NCBI RefSeq assembly: GCF_030687145.1 | Contig: NZ_CP117460.1 | Location: 4,340,001-4,404,000 of the forward strand | DNA: 64,000 bases | From: Pseudomonas sp. FP1742 | GTDB lineage: Bacteria > Pseudomonadota > Gammaproteobacteria > Pseudomonadales > Pseudomonadaceae | Direction: 5' to 3' | In this document: in pieces, positions 27,623 through 40,204 of the stretch | Layout: the number at the start of each line of letters is the position of its first letter | How positions within the stretch are numbered: position 1 is the first letter of the stretch | Made by a program: the position numbers and the translations under genes | The notes under the pieces: model-generated | Databases searched by the model: none | What the model saw: the letters and a program-made list of their open reading frames with translations, nothing else | Told to the model about the DNA's origin: nothing

Positions 27623-28345
27623 GTGACTCTCATCTACGGCCATCGCGGCGCCAAGGGCGAAGCACCGGAAAACACCCTGACCAGCTTTCAGCAATGCCTC
27701 AAGCACGGCGTGCGCCGCTGCGAACTGGACCTGCACCTGTCCAAGGACGGCGAGTTGATGGTCATCCACGACCCGACCCTCAAACGCACCACCGACCGCC
27801 GCGGCAAAGTGGCCGAACACACGGCTGCGGAACTGGTGACTTACGACGCGCGCAAGGGCGGCCCGGGCTGGATCAAACCCTGCCCGATTCCAACGCTGGA
27901 AGAATTGTTCGAGAAATGCGATTTCGAGCACTGGCAGCTGGAAGTCAAAAGCGCTTCACGCACCCGTGCCGCGACCACCGTGCTGGCGATACGCGAAATG
28001 GCCCAGCGTTTCGGCATGCGGGACAAGATCACGATCACATCGAGTTCACGCGAAGTGTTGAAAGCCGCGCTGGATCTGGTGCCGGACGTGTCTCGCGGAC
28101 TGGTGGCCGAGTACGCCTGGCTCGACCCGCTGAAGGTCGCGCAAAACTATGGCTGTGAGATGCTGGCGCTGAACTGGACCCTGTGTACGCCGGAACGCCT
28201 GCAGAAGGCGCAGCGTCAGGGGCTGCATGTGTCGGTGTGGACAGTCAACGAGCCCGCGCTGATGCGCAGGCTCGCCGACTTCGGCGTTGACAGCCTGATT
28301 ACAGACTTTCCCGGTTTGGCCAGCGCCACGCTCGAGAATTGCTGA
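27623..28345 (+). CDS. Glycerophosphodiester phosphodiesterase
   Basis: GDPD enzymes cleave glycerophosphodiesters to glycerol 3-phosphate and an alcohol. The 240-residue product shows the catalytic pattern YGHRGAKGEAPENT (His7, Glu16), ELDLHLSKDGELMVIHDPTLKRTT (Glu/Asp and His) and the late LEVKS. No signal peptide, so it acts in the cytoplasm, like UgpQ. The start is GTG at 27623 with a clear ribosome site (AAGGAAGA). Same neighbour order as PA2989-PA2991. Confidence 0.92.
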   Translation: MTLIYGHRGAKGEAPENTLTSFQQCLKHGVRRCELDLHLSKDGELMVIHDPTLKRTTDRRGKVAEHTAAELVTYDARKGGPGWIKPCPIPTLEELFEKCDFEHWQLEVKSASRTRAATTVLAIREMAQRFGMRDKITITSSSREVLKAALDLVPDVSRGLVAEYAWLDPLKVAQNYGCEMLALNWTLCTPERLQKAQRQGLHVSVWTVNEPALMRRLADFGVDSLITDFPGLASATLENC

Positions 28346-28356
28346 AATCGGTTTCC

Positions 28357-28381
28357 CCGGCCGGCTCAGGCCACCGGCCGG
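28357..28381. terminator. Possible hairpin between convergent glpQ-like and sthA genes
   Basis: CCGGCCGG at 28357-28364 is repeated as CCGGCCGG at 28374-28381 (self-complementary), giving an 8-base stem. No T-run follows on either strand, so it is a weak terminator candidate. Confidence 0.35.
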
Positions 28382-28387
28382 AGCCGC

Positions 28388-29782
28388 TCAAAAAAGCCGG
28401 TTGAGGCCATCGTACGCCGCTACCCGATAGGCTTCGGCCATGGTCGGGTAGTTGAACGTCGTGTTGACGAAATACTTCAGGGTGTTCTGTTCGCCCGGCT
28501 GGTTCATGATCGCCTGACCGATGTGCACGATCTCCGAGGCCTGATAACCGAAGCAGTGAACGCCCAGCACTTCCAGCGTATCGCGGTGGAACAGGATCTT
28601 CAGCATGCCTTGCGGTTCGCCGGCGATCTGCGCGCGCGCCATGCCCTTGAAGAACGCCTTGCCCACTTCGTACGGCACCTTGGCCTGAGTCAGCTCCTGC
28701 TCGTTCTTGCCGATCGAGCTGATCTCCGGAATGGTGTAGATGCCGGTCGGCACGTCGTTGACGAAGCGCCAGCTGCCGTTGTCGACGATGCTGCCAGCGG
28801 CCGAACGGCCCTGGTCGTGGGCGGCACTGGCCAGGCTCGGCCAGCCGATCACATCACCGGCACCATAGATATTCGGCACGCAGGTGCGGTAGTTCTCGTC
28901 GACTTCGATCTGGCCACGGCTGTTGACCTTCACGCCGATGTTTTCCAGACCGAGCGCGTCGGTGTTGCCAGTACGGCCGTTGCACCAGAGCAAGGCATCG
29001 GCCTTGATCTTCTTGCCGGATTTGAGGTGCAGGATCACGCCGTTGTCCACGCCTTCGACGCGGTCGTAGTCTTCGTTGTGGCGAACCGTGATGTTGTTGT
29101 TGCTGAAGTGGTAGCTCAGGGCCTGAGAAATTTCCGAGTCGAGGAAGCTCAGCAACTGACCGCGGTTATCCACCAGCTCGACCAGTACCCCCAGACCGCT
29201 GAAGATCGAGGCGTATTCGCAACCGATCACGCCGGCGCCGTAAACGATGAGTTTGCGCGGGGTGTGGCCGAGGCTGAGGATGGTGTCGCTATCGTAGATA
29301 CGCGGGTGATGGAAATCGATGTCCGCCGGGCGATACGGGCGCGAACCGGTGGCGATGATGATGTGCTTGGCCACCAATTTTTCAACCACGCCGTTGGCGC
29401 AGACCACTTCGATGGTTTGCTCGTCGGCGAAGCTGCCGGTGCCGAAGAACACATCGACGCGGTTACGGGCGTAGTAGCCGGTGCGCGAGGCGACTTGTTT
29501 GGAGATGACTTTTTCAGCGCTTTTCAACACGTCCGGGAACGAAAACCAGCGCGGCTCACCGATGGCCCGGAACATCGGGTTGGTGTTGAACTGCATGATC
29601 TGCCGGACCGAGTGACGCAAGGCCTTGGACGGGATGGTGCCCAGGTGGGTGCAGTTGCCGCCGACCTGGCGACGGCTATCGACCATCGCCACCTTGCGCC
29701 CTGCCTTGGCGGCGTTCATTGCCGCGCCTTCTCCCGCCGGGCCGGAACCCAACACCACCACATCGTAGTTGTAGACAGCCAT
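28388..29782 (-). CDS. sthA: Soluble pyridine nucleotide transhydrogenase
   Basis: SthA moves electrons between NADPH and NAD in the cytoplasm, mostly oxidising surplus NADPH. The 464-residue flavoprotein has the FAD motif [30 protein letters not shown] (only the first Cys of the usual redox pair remains, as in the family), the NAD motif [15 protein letters not shown] and [18 protein letters not shown]-terminal dimer domain present ([22 protein letters not shown]). Length is normal. The 200 bases upstream, before apbE, hold no gene. Confidence 0.96.
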   Translation of the reverse strand: MAVYNYDVVVLGSGPAGEGAAMNAAKAGRKVAMVDSRRQVGGNCTHLGTIPSKALRHSVRQIMQFNTNPMFRAIGEPRWFSFPDVLKSAEKVISKQVASRTGYYARNRVDVFFGTGSFADEQTIEVVCANGVVEKLVAKHIIIATGSRPYRPADIDFHHPRIYDSDTILSLGHTPRKLIVYGAGVIGCEYASIFSGLGVLVELVDNRGQLLSFLDSEISQALSYHFSNNNITVRHNEDYDRVEGVDNGVILHLKSGKKIKADALLWCNGRTGNTDALGLENIGVKVNSRGQIEVDENYRTCVPNIYGAGDVIGWPSLASAAHDQGRSAAGSIVDNGSWRFVNDVPTGIYTIPEISSIGKNEQELTQAKVPYEVGKAFFKGMARAQIAGEPQGMLKILFHRDTLEVLGVHCFGYQASEIVHIGQAIMNQPGEQNTLKYFVNTTFNYPTMAEAYRVAAYDGLNRLF

Positions 29783-29989
29783 GCGTACTCCTCAGAACAG
29801 GCCGCGGCGCCCTCGGCACCTGCGGCTAAATCACGCCGGTCTGCGGCGTGAAGGAACAATTTGGGGCCAGTGCAGAACCCGGACACAGTCTATAGAAGCG
29901 TCAACGCCGCGCACATTAACCCTTGGTCGCGTCGTAGGCTAGTTTTGCCTGCACTACAAAGCCATCGAAATATGCTTTTGATCCCGCAA

Positions 29990-31006
29990 TCACTCGGTTT
30001 TATCACCCGCCAGGCGCTCAAACGCCTGATTGGTGCGTGTGACGAAACCTGTATCGGCACGAATCACAAAGAATGCAGCAATGTCATGCGCCTGGGCATA
30101 GTCCCATCCCCGTTCAGGCCCAAGAATCAGCAACAGCGTCGATAAGCCATCGGCCATCAACGCTGAAGGATGAATCACCGTGACTGACGCCAGGGTGTGC
30201 AGGACCGGTGCTCCGGCACGGGCGTCGAAGGTGTGGGAATAGCGCCGACCGTCCTGCTCGAAATAATTACGGTAGTCACCGGACGTGGACACGCCATAGC
30301 CGTCGACGGCGATGATGCGTTTGGCCACTTGCCGGTCATCGCGGGGTTCTTCCAGGGCGATGCGCCACGGTGAGCCGTCGAGTTTTTTGCCGACGGCCTT
30401 GAGTTCGCCGGTGGCTTCAGCGAGGTAGTCGTGGATGCCCAGCGCCTCGAGTTTTGCGGCAATCGTGTCGACCGCGTAACCGGCAGCGATGCTGTTGAAG
30501 TCGACCTCCACTGCGGCGTCCTTGCACAAGCGGTCACCGTCGATACGCAAATGACTGTGGCCGACGCGCTGCCGCACTTCGGCCAGCGCCTCGGCGCTCG
30601 GGACTTTTTCCTCACGCGCCTGCGGGCCAAATCCCCAGAGGTTGAGCAGCGGTTCCACCGTCAGATCGTAGGAGCCGTCACTTTGTAAAGACAAGCGCTC
30701 GCCGACGCGGACCAATTCGAGGATCGGCGCAGGCATTATCTGGCAGTGGTTGGCGGGCAAGTTATTGAAGCGCTCGATGTCGGAGTCACTGCGATAGGTC
30801 GACATTTGCCGATCGACATCAGAGAGGATTTTTTCGACCTGGACGCGGACTTCCGCCGGCGCGGGAAGACCGGCATGGCGCACGTATTGGATCGAATAGC
30901 TGCTGCCCATGGTCGGGCCGTCGAAGCGTTCCAGGCTGTCGCCGTTGCCACAACCGGACAAAACGCCGGCCAGCACCACAACTCCACTCCAGCGTCCAGT
31001 TAACAA
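29990..31006 (-). CDS. apbE: FAD:protein FMN transferase ApbE, lipoprotein
   Basis: ApbE attaches FMN to Thr residues of proteins such as NqrB, NqrC and RnfG. After a lipobox (AGVLSGC) the protein shows [14 protein letters not shown], the substrate-flavin region [40 protein letters not shown] and [10 protein letters not shown], all family motifs. The start is most likely a TTG near 31006 preceded by AGGGGAG, which gives a normal-length lipoprotein signal; an ATG at 31039 is the alternative. Family order sthA-apbE is as in P. aeruginosa, but the nqr genes that follow there are absent. Confidence 0.9.
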   Translation of the reverse strand: MLTGRWSGVVVLAGVLSGCGNGDSLERFDGPTMGSSYSIQYVRHAGLPAPAEVRVQVEKILSDVDRQMSTYRSDSDIERFNNLPANHCQIMPAPILELVRVGERLSLQSDGSYDLTVEPLLNLWGFGPQAREEKVPSAEALAEVRQRVGHSHLRIDGDRLCKDAAVEVDFNSIAAGYAVDTIAAKLEALGIHDYLAEATGELKAVGKKLDGSPWRIALEEPRDDRQVAKRIIAVDGYGVSTSGDYRNYFEQDGRRYSHTFDARAGAPVLHTLASVTVIHPSALMADGLSTLLLILGPERGWDYAQAHDIAAFFVIRADTGFVTRTNQAFERLAGDKTE

Positions 31007-31133
31007 ATCTTCATCTCCCCTCAAAACCGCGCCCGCCATTATGGGCCTCGGAACGCACGGGAGCGAGGTCTGCCCCGGCGGCCAGTCAGATGCCACGCTT
31101 TCAAACAAGATCTACCAGAGTGAGTACCTACAC

Positions 31134-32435
31134 ATGTCTTCCAATACGAGCAAAGGCAAAGCGATTTTTCGCGTCGTCAGCGGAAACTTTCTCGAGATGT
31201 TCGACTTCATGGTCTACGGTTTTTACGCCACGGCCATCGCCAAAACCTTCTTTCCCGCCGATAGCGCGTTTGCTTCCCTGATGCTGTCGCTGGCCACTTT
31301 CGGGGCCGGTTTCCTGATGCGTCCGCTGGGGGCGATTTTCCTCGGGGCCTACATCGACCGTCATGGCCGCCGCAAAGGCCTGATCATCACGCTGGCGATG
31401 ATGGCCGCCGGCACGGTGCTGATTGCCGGTGTGCCGGGTTACGCGACGCTGGGCATCGCGGCGCCGCTGATCGTATTGTTCGGCCGACTGCTGCAAGGCT
31501 TCTCGGCGGGCGTGGAACTGGGCGGTGTGTCGGTGTACCTCGCCGAAATCTCCACCCCGGGCCGCAAAGGCTTCTTCGTCAGTTGGCAGTCCGCCAGCCA
31601 GCAAGCCGCGGTGGTATTCGCCGGCCTGCTCGGCGTGGGTTTGAACCACTGGCTGAGCCCCGACCAAATGGGTGAGTGGGGCTGGCGCGTGCCGTTCCTG
31701 ATCGGCTGCATGATCGTGCCGGCGATCTTCGTGATCCGCCGCTCGCTGGAAGAAACCCCGGAATTCCAGGCGCGCAAACACCGCCCTACCCTGCGGGACA
31801 TCGTCCGCTCGATCGGTCAGAACTTCGGCATCGTCCTCGCCGGCATGGCGCTGGTGGTGATGACCACGGTGTCGTTCTACCTGATCACCGCCTACACCCC
31901 GACCTTCGGCAAAGCCGAGCTGCACCTGTCGAATCTGGATGCGTTGCTGGTGACGGTGTGTATCGGCCTGTCGAACTTCTTCTGGCTGCCGGTGATGGGC
32001 GCGCTTTCCGACAAGATCGGCCGCAAACCCCTGCTGCTGGCCGCGACGATTCTGGCAATCCTCACGGCTTACCCGGCGCTGTCATGGCTGGTGGCGAACC
32101 CCAGCTTCAGCCATTTGCTGATTGTCGAGTTGTGGCTGTCATTCCTGTATGGCTCGTACAACGGCGCCATGGTGGTAGCCCTGACCGAGATCATGCCGGT
32201 GGAAGTTCGCACCACCGGTTTCTCCCTGGCCTACAGCCTGGCGACCGCAACATTCGGTGGTTTCACCCCGGCGGCCTGTACGTACCTGATCCATGTGCTG
32301 GACAACAAGGCGGCACCGGGGATCTGGCTCAGTGGCGCGGCGGTACTGGGGTTGATCGCGACGCTGGTGTTGTTCCGTGGCAATCGGCATGCGTTGCGCG
32401 CGGCGCAAGCGGCTGTCATCAGAGGCGCTCACTAA
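31134..32435 (+). CDS. MFS tricarboxylate/citrate-proton symporter, TcuC/CitA type
   Basis: A 433-residue transporter with 12 predicted membrane segments. Family features of the metabolite:H+ symporters are present: [20 protein letters not shown] at the start, [28 protein letters not shown] (the conserved loop 2-3 motif), [15 protein letters not shown] and [13 protein letters not shown]. The nearest named relatives I recall are TcuC (tricarballylate) and CitA (citrate). No catabolic genes lie next to it, so the substrate is open. Start 31134 matches the family; an in-frame upstream extension is not used. Confidence 0.82.
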   Translation: MSSNTSKGKAIFRVVSGNFLEMFDFMVYGFYATAIAKTFFPADSAFASLMLSLATFGAGFLMRPLGAIFLGAYIDRHGRRKGLIITLAMMAAGTVLIAGVPGYATLGIAAPLIVLFGRLLQGFSAGVELGGVSVYLAEISTPGRKGFFVSWQSASQQAAVVFAGLLGVGLNHWLSPDQMGEWGWRVPFLIGCMIVPAIFVIRRSLEETPEFQARKHRPTLRDIVRSIGQNFGIVLAGMALVVMTTVSFYLITAYTPTFGKAELHLSNLDALLVTVCIGLSNFFWLPVMGALSDKIGRKPLLLAATILAILTAYPALSWLVANPSFSHLLIVELWLSFLYGSYNGAMVVALTEIMPVEVRTTGFSLAYSLATATFGGFTPAACTYLIHVLDNKAAPGIWLSGAAVLGLIATLVLFRGNRHALRAAQAAVIRGAH

Positions 32436-32460
32436 AAGGAACGCAGTCAGGTGCAGAACC

Positions 32461-32551
32461 TGTGGGAGCGGGCTTGCTCGCGAAGAGGGAGTGTCAGTAA
32501 ACACTGATGTTGCCTGACACACCGCCTTCGCGAGCAAGCCCGCTCCCACAT
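32461..32551. repeat. REP doublet downstream of the MFS gene
   Basis: Inverted pair, GTGGGAGCGGGCTTGCTCGC at 32462 and CTTCGCGAGCAAGCCCGCTC at 32526, about 38 bases apart. It lies between two convergent transporter genes. Confidence 0.85.
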
Positions 32552-32687
32552 TTAATCGGCGTGCCCCATGGGTTTTAGTTCGCTTCGGTCCGCATGCAGC
32601 CAAGGCGGCCCCTCTGCAAATCTGGCCTCCAGCCATGTCTTGAACGCCATGAGCGTCGGTATTCGATTTCAGATGAACAATATAGCC

Positions 32688-34109
32688 TTACTGCAGTTCA
32701 TTGCTGCACACAGTGCAGCAGTCTGAAGCCCGTGGAAACAGGGCCACGGCAAGGGCCAGGATGATCAGTGCCACGGCGACGGCAAACGTTATCCGCATGC
32801 CGCTGGCGACGGCTGCGGCAGACGCGCTGGTGATGTCTGTCGTCGCCGAGGCAAGCGCAAACACCGCGCCCATCACCGAAGCTCCGGTGATCAGGCCGAG
32901 ATTGCGTGACAGGCTGAGCATGCCGGAAATCACGCCGCGCTGGTCCGGGCGGATGTCGGTCATGATCGCGGTGTTGTTGGCCGCCTGAAACAACGCGTAG
33001 CTGGCCGTGATCACCGCGATGGGCGCGAGGTAACCGAGGAGGCCGAACCCCGCTGGCATCATTGATAAAGCACTCGCGCCGAGCGCCATTGTCGCGAGTC
33101 CGAGACGGGTCATGCGCCGAGTGCCAAAACGGTCCACCAGGCGACCGGCCGGCACGCCGGTCAATGCAGCCACCAACGGGCCGACCGACAAGGCGAAACC
33201 GACAAGTGCCGTGCCGAGGCCAAGCGCACCCGAGAGATAAAACGGCCCGACCACCAGCGTCGCCATCATCACCGTCGAAACGAGCGCGCTCATGGCCAGG
33301 CTGGCGCTCAAGCCCGGCTCGCGGAACAGGGGCAACCGGATCAATGGCGATGCCACCCTGGCCTCAACGAAGATGAAAATGCCAATACCGAAAACAGCCG
33401 TGAGCAGCAGCGCGATATTGAGCGGACCAAAATCGCCGTGCCCGAGCGTCATGGCCAGCGCATACGCCGCAAGCGTCAGCGCCAGCAACAACGTGCCTAC
33501 CTTGTCGAACCCCACCCGCCCCGCTTTCGCCCGCTGAGCATCCGCCGGTAAATAGCGATACGCGAGCCAGATATTCAGAACACCCAGCGGCACGTTGATC
33601 AGAAAAATCGCCTGCCAGCCAACGCCGGCAATCAACATCCCACCGAGCGACGGCCCCAGCGTGGTGCCGATCGCCGACATCGTTCCGAGCAAGCCCATGG
33701 CGCTGCCGGCCTTCTCTTTCGGCACCGTTTCACCGACAAACGCCACGGTCAGCGCCAGCATGATCGCCGCCCCAAGCCCCTGCACCGCCCGGGCGCCGAC
33801 CAGCCATCCAAGCGACGGCGCGACACCGCAGGCCAGCGATGACAAGGTAAAAATGGCGATGCCCGCCAGCAGCAAACGCCGACGGCCGAGCATGTCGCCG
33901 AGCCGTCCGACGCTGACGATCAGCGTGGTGATCGCCAACAGATACGCCAGCACAATCCACTGCACGTGTTGGAAGGAAGCATCGAACGCCTCGGCCAATG
34001 TCGGCAATCCCGCATTGGCGATGCTGGTGTCGAGTGAAGGCATCAACATCGACAGCGAAAGGCTGGCAAGCGCCCAGCGCACCGAACCTGATTGAGTGAT
34101 GGATTTCAT
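32688..34109 (-). CDS. MFS drug-type exporter, 14-segment (DHA2-like)
   Basis: A 473-residue membrane protein with 14 predicted segments. Motif A is seen as GRLGDMLGRRRLLLAG, and the antiporter motif C as GLLGTMSAIGTTLGPSLGG, as in QacA-like exporters. The C terminus is unusual, with a Cys cluster (SDCCTVCSNELQ). ATG at 34109 (MKSITQSGSVRW) is preferred over an in-frame start 25 codons upstream. It is divergent from a LysR regulator 128 bases away, which probably controls it. Confidence 0.88.
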   Translation of the reverse strand: MKSITQSGSVRWALASLSLSMLMPSLDTSIANAGLPTLAEAFDASFQHVQWIVLAYLLAITTLIVSVGRLGDMLGRRRLLLAGIAIFTLSSLACGVAPSLGWLVGARAVQGLGAAIMLALTVAFVGETVPKEKAGSAMGLLGTMSAIGTTLGPSLGGMLIAGVGWQAIFLINVPLGVLNIWLAYRYLPADAQRAKAGRVGFDKVGTLLLALTLAAYALAMTLGHGDFGPLNIALLLTAVFGIGIFIFVEARVASPLIRLPLFREPGLSASLAMSALVSTVMMATLVVGPFYLSGALGLGTALVGFALSVGPLVAALTGVPAGRLVDRFGTRRMTRLGLATMALGASALSMMPAGFGLLGYLAPIAVITASYALFQAANNTAIMTDIRPDQRGVISGMLSLSRNLGLITGASVMGAVFALASATTDITSASAAAVASGMRITFAVAVALIILALAVALFPRASDCCTVCSNELQ

Positions 34110-34237
34110 TATCTGGCCACGTCTGGAAGGTAGATCAGCAGCGTATGCCCGTGCGTGACAAGGCGGAAGACGCAGCATTTGCACTTGATAGATGCATTTG
34201 ACGCCATGTCAGCCCCGCCCCGTGCTAACGTTGCGGC

Positions 34238-35131
34238 ATGACCACTCCCGATCTCAATCTGCTGATTACCCTGGACGTGCTGCTCGCCGAAGGCAGTGTC
34301 GCCCGCGCCGCCCAACGACTGCGCCTGAGCCCCTCGGCCATGAGCCGGGCGTTGGCGCGGTTGCGCGAAACGACGGGTGACCCGCTGCTGGTCCGGGCCG
34401 GACGCGGCCTGGTGCCAACGCCCCGGGCGCTGGAATTGCGCGAGCACGTCAGTCGACTGGTGCAAGATGTCGAAGCCGTGTTACGCCCCGCCGAACAACT
34501 CGACCTCAAGCATCTGGCGCGCACGTTCACCCTGCGCACCAGCGACGGCTTCGTGGAAAACTTCGGCCCGGCACTGATCGCCCGCGTCGGTGAGGAAGCC
34601 CCCGGCGTGCGTTTGCACTTCGTGCAGAAGCTGAGCAAGGACAGCGCCGCCCTTCGCGACGGTTCCGTTGACCTGGACACCGGCGTGGTCGGTGGCACGA
34701 CCAGCCCGGAAGTGCGCACTCGTGCATTGTTCGAGGATCATTTCATCGGCGTCGTGCGCACGGGGCATCCGCTGAGCGAGGGCGAGATCACTGCCTCCCG
34801 TTACGCCGCTGGCCGGCACATCCTGGTTTCACGACGCGGGCTCGACAAAGGTCCGATGGATGAGGCTTTGGAAGCGCTGGGACTGCAGCGGGAAATCGTC
34901 ACCGTCGTCAGCGGTTTCTCGGCCGCCCTGGCGCTGGCTCGCGCCTCGGACCTGATCGCCACCGTGCCCGCCCGCCACACCCGAAACTTGCGTGCCGGCC
35001 TGCACAGTTTCGAGCTGCCGTTCGAGCTGCCGCCAATCACCATTTCGATGCTCTGGCATCCACGGATGGATGCCGATTCAGCGCATCGGTGGTTGCGTGA
35101 ATGTGTTCGAGAGGTTTGTGCGTTGCCCTAA
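34238..35131 (+). CDS. LysR family transcriptional regulator
   Basis: A 297-residue regulator: N-terminal winged helix (LNLLITLDVLLAEGSVARAAQRLRLSPSAMSRALARLRE) and a two-lobe effector domain starting near residue 90 (TFTLRTSDGFVENFGPAL). It is divergent from the MFS exporter, the usual LysR layout in which the regulator controls itself and the neighbour. The 128-base gap contains T- and A-rich stretches suitable for binding, but I cannot point to a clean T-N11-A site. Confidence 0.92.
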   Translation: MTTPDLNLLITLDVLLAEGSVARAAQRLRLSPSAMSRALARLRETTGDPLLVRAGRGLVPTPRALELREHVSRLVQDVEAVLRPAEQLDLKHLARTFTLRTSDGFVENFGPALIARVGEEAPGVRLHFVQKLSKDSAALRDGSVDLDTGVVGGTTSPEVRTRALFEDHFIGVVRTGHPLSEGEITASRYAAGRHILVSRRGLDKGPMDEALEALGLQREIVTVVSGFSAALALARASDLIATVPARHTRNLRAGLHSFELPFELPPITISMLWHPRMDADSAHRWLRECVREVCALP

Positions 35132-35138
35132 GGAATCT

Positions 35139-35321
35139 TCAACCCTTCCTTTTCTGAAGCCCTTTCAACCGCACACTCGCCCGCTGCGCCGCCGCCATTT
35201 TTTCCGGGCGCTTCATGCGTTTCCATTTTCTGATGTCGTCCTTGGTGCGACCACAACTGACACACAGTTCACCACTGAGCTGGCAAACGGCAATACACGG
35301 ATTTTCGATGTCCTTGGCCAC
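35139..35321 (-). CDS. DUF1289 family protein
   Basis: A 60-residue protein with the DUF1289 signature IENPCIAVCQLSGELCVSCGRTKDDIRKWKRM: four Cys that could bind a metal, followed by a basic helical tail. The GTG at 35321 lies 2 bases after the stop of the upstream gene and follows a G-rich site, which fits translational coupling. A longer in-frame start at 35390 would overlap that gene by 67 bases and is less likely. Confidence 0.75.
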   Translation of the reverse strand: MAKDIENPCIAVCQLSGELCVSCGRTKDDIRKWKRMKRPEKMAAAQRASVRLKGLQKRKG

Positions 35322-35323
35322 GT

Positions 35324-35695
35324 TCAACCCCGCGTCGAGCGCTTGGGCGCCAGGCGTTGCTGCCAGTTGCCGCCATTGGCGCGCTGACATTGTTCTTCAG
35401 AATCAAACTGCACATGGGCCGCGACCGGGTTGACGAGCACGTCCGCGTCTTCTAACGCCAACGCCGTCAGTTCAACCATGCGCTCGCCCTGCCCGCTCGC
35501 CAGCGCCTGGTCCTTGTTGGCCTGCGTATCGAAGACCCAAATCACCCGCAGGCTGGATGGAAAGGCGTCGTAATCGACTTCGTGGGTCAGCCAGCAGAAC
35601 CCGACTATTTCCGCTTTGGCGGTTTCGCACGCCTCGGTCAGGGTGGCGGCCAGGCGACGTTCGAGGTGCGCCTGATCGCGTTTGCTTAAAGACAT
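35324..35695 (-). CDS. Conserved hypothetical protein, 123 residues
   Basis: A soluble alpha/beta protein beginning MSLSKRDQAHLERRLAATLTEAC, with the conserved-looking core FCWLTHEVDYDAFPSSLRVIWVFDTQ and DSEEQCQRANGGNWQQRL near the end. I recall close homologues across Pseudomonas without an assigned role and see no HTH or catalytic motif. It is coupled to the DUF1289 gene downstream. ATG at 35695 is preceded by GGACC, a modest ribosome site. Confidence 0.75.
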   Translation of the reverse strand: MSLSKRDQAHLERRLAATLTEACETAKAEIVGFCWLTHEVDYDAFPSSLRVIWVFDTQANKDQALASGQGERMVELTALALEDADVLVNPVAAHVQFDSEEQCQRANGGNWQQRLAPKRSTRG

Positions 35696-38485
<2,790 letters not shown>

Positions 38486-38510
38486 CGCGAACGGTAATGC
38501 TGAAACCCGC

Positions 38511-38543
38511 AACGCCTCCCTGTGTGGAGGCGTTGTGCTTTTT
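38511..38543 (+). terminator. Rho-independent terminator of katG
   Basis: Stem AACGCCTCC / GGAGGCGTT (38511-38519, 38526-38534), then GTGCTTTTT, 26 bases after the katG stop. Confidence 0.85.
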
Positions 38544-38561
38544 GCTGATCGCAGGAAGAGA

Positions 38562-38645
38562 TTAAGCGGGAGAGATCGTGGCCAGCGCACCAATCAAAAT
38601 GGTCAACACCAGAAATCCACCCAGGAAAATTGCCATCTTGCCCAT
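38562..38645 (-). CDS. 27-residue hydrophobic membrane peptide
   Basis: A short frame with an ideal ribosome site, AGGAGG 5 bases before ATG at 38645. The peptide starts MGKMAIFLGGFLVLTIL and ends TISPA: one positively charged residue, then about 20 hydrophobic residues, enough to cross the membrane once with the N terminus inside. It is too short for usual gene finders. It does not overlap any other gene and stands between katG and a cupin gene. Function is unknown. The perfect ribosome site and full single-span design are the only evidence. Confidence 0.6.
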   Translation of the reverse strand: MGKMAIFLGGFLVLTILIGALATISPA

Positions 38646-38780
38646 GAGGCCTCCTACGTTATGAGTTTGCGGTGCAGCGGTTACCGCCACTGCTGACCGT
38701 GCCGTCATTCTGAGCCGGAGGCTGGTTCCATAACAGATGCAGATAGCCCAGAAATAACCGTATCAGACTTCACGTGAACA

Positions 38781-38815
38781 TGTAGGTGCTGCCGAAGGCT
38801 GCGATCTTTTGATCC
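38781..38815. repeat. Dispersed intergenic repeat, copy 1
   Basis: TGTAGGTGCTGCCGAAGGCT followed by GCGATCTTTTGATCC. The core GCTGCCGAAGGCTGCGAT recurs at 46650 and 50088, always in intergenic DNA. Confidence 0.75.
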
Positions 38816-38825
38816 ACCCGATCCA

Positions 38826-39155
38826 TCAATCCACTATAAATAACTTGGCGCCGCCGCTGGTGAACGACCGATGCCCTTCGGCATCGTTGCCCACTTGATA
38901 GCTCATTCCAGCAGTCAGCGTGAACTGGCGGCCATCTTCCAGTTCTGTGTGTAACTCACCTTCCAGGCACAACAGGATATGACCTCTCCAGCACCAGTGA
39001 TCGGCCAGATATCCGGGACTGTATTCAACCATCCGCACACGTATCGAACCAAACTGGCAGGTCCGCCAATAGGCCATGCCCGTCTGGCCTGCATGCTCGA
39101 CCGGTTCGATCTTCGACCAATCGGTAGTCCCGAAGGGGATGGCGGTAAGGTCCAT
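38826..39155 (-). CDS. DHCW-motif cupin-fold protein
   Basis: A 109-residue single cupin domain. The motif YLADHWCWRGHILLCLEGEL fits the small family named for its DHCW-like signature; a Gly-rich turn (LTAGMSYQVGNDAEGH) and a C-terminal strand LFIVD complete the barrel. Metal-binding His residues are few (DHW, RGH, EGH). Substrate is unknown. There is no operon partner; katG and the small peptide lie to one side and the tyrosinase group to the other. Confidence 0.8.
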   Translation of the reverse strand: MDLTAIPFGTTDWSKIEPVEHAGQTGMAYWRTCQFGSIRVRMVEYSPGYLADHWCWRGHILLCLEGELHTELEDGRQFTLTAGMSYQVGNDAEGHRSFTSGGAKLFIVD

Positions 39156-39310
39156 TATTGCCTCATCAACTTGGAGTGAGTATGGACCCTATCAATCGGG
39201 CCACGCTGCCGATAGACACAGATGGCCCACATTTACGGAATACAGGCCCAAGAATAAACCCTGAAAACCAGTGATCCCGTCCGCCACCCTGGTGCGGTAT
39301 TAATAGCGAC

Positions 39311-40204
39311 CTAAAGCAGATCCTCCAAAGTGTCATATTGGTAATACTGGCTGTAATTCAGGACATCTCGCGGCGTCACCTTTTCCGGGAAAGGGCTGTA
39401 CATCGGGTCATCGATCCGGTGGAACTTGAAAGTAGCGGGGGCCGCTCCGTCGGGTACGTAAGTTGCCGTGGGATGCTTCGCTTGCCATGCCGCCCACAGT
39501 CGGTCGACATTGCAATGATGCAGAAAGAAGACTGGATCGTTCGGCGAGGATGACAATCCCATATCACCACCGACCCACACATGGACGTTGTTGTGAATGC
39601 GTTCTTTGCCGGTCCATCCTTCGATGCAGTTGCGCGCGCCACCGGTGGATTGCGCCGCGTCATAGGGCGATTTGTCATACACGGCATTTTCCCGGATGAC
39701 CTTGCGCACATTGGCTCGGCTGGGCAGCGCCCCACCGCCACCCAAATAACGCGCCAGGGGGCGGTTTACCCGGTCCAGTTCCAGGGTGCGGCCATTGCCC
39801 ATCAGTCGCACCCGCCACTTCCCGTCCACGAACTGTCCAAGGTACTGATTCGACCAGATGAGTGAAGTCCTGGGGTCCTGAAGTTCCGCGTCAGCGTTCC
39901 AGTCCCAGTACGGGATTCGGAAGTGCGGGTCGCTTACCGCTTTACGCAGCAACGCTTCCAGCCGCACGAGAAAGTAGCGGTGCCACGGCAAAAATGATGG
40001 GCCTCCATGCGCAGCGTTCCTGGCCATCTGCCCGGCAGGCGTTGAAATCATCATGGCCCGGTGGTGCCAGGCCACCAAGGAGTCATAAATCGAGAGATTG
40101 GCCTGCCCGGGCCAAGGATTCTGCGCGGGATCCTTGAGCCGCTTCACCCCTTCGACGTATTTCTGAAGCGCCGCGAGATCTTTGACAGCATTAGACCTGA
40201 TCAT
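39311..40204 (-). CDS. Tyrosinase (type 3 copper monooxygenase)
   Basis: Tyrosinases hydroxylate monophenols and oxidise diphenols to quinones. In this 297-residue protein, the CuA ligands are His47/48 (LVAWHHRAM), His66 (NAAHGGPS) and His75 (FLPWHRYFL); the CuB ligands are His204 and His208 (ERIHNNVHVWVGG) and the HH pair in NDPVFFLHHCNVDRLW. All six are present. No signal peptide, so it folds in the cytoplasm. ATG at 40204 has GGAG 7 bases upstream and overlaps the chaperone gene by 14 bases; in-frame Met codons exist slightly upstream (40216, 40222). Last gene of a codirectional group. Confidence 0.9.
   Translation of the reverse strand: MIRSNAVKDLAALQKYVEGVKRLKDPAQNPWPGQANLSIYDSLVAWHHRAMMISTPAGQMARNAAHGGPSFLPWHRYFLVRLEALLRKAVSDPHFRIPYWDWNADAELQDPRTSLIWSNQYLGQFVDGKWRVRLMGNGRTLELDRVNRPLARYLGGGGALPSRANVRKVIRENAVYDKSPYDAAQSTGGARNCIEGWTGKERIHNNVHVWVGGDMGLSSSPNDPVFFLHHCNVDRLWAAWQAKHPTATYVPDGAAPATFKFHRIDDPMYSPFPEKVTPRDVLNYSQYYQYDTLEDLL

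Noticed and set aside
28523..29851. 442-codon plus-strand frame opposite sthA
   Set aside because: Composition is that of an antisense frame; sthA shows all flavoprotein motifs.
19845..32551. REP doublets as possible CRISPR repeats
   Set aside because: They occur as inverted pairs with different spacers and far apart, not as a regular direct-repeat array.
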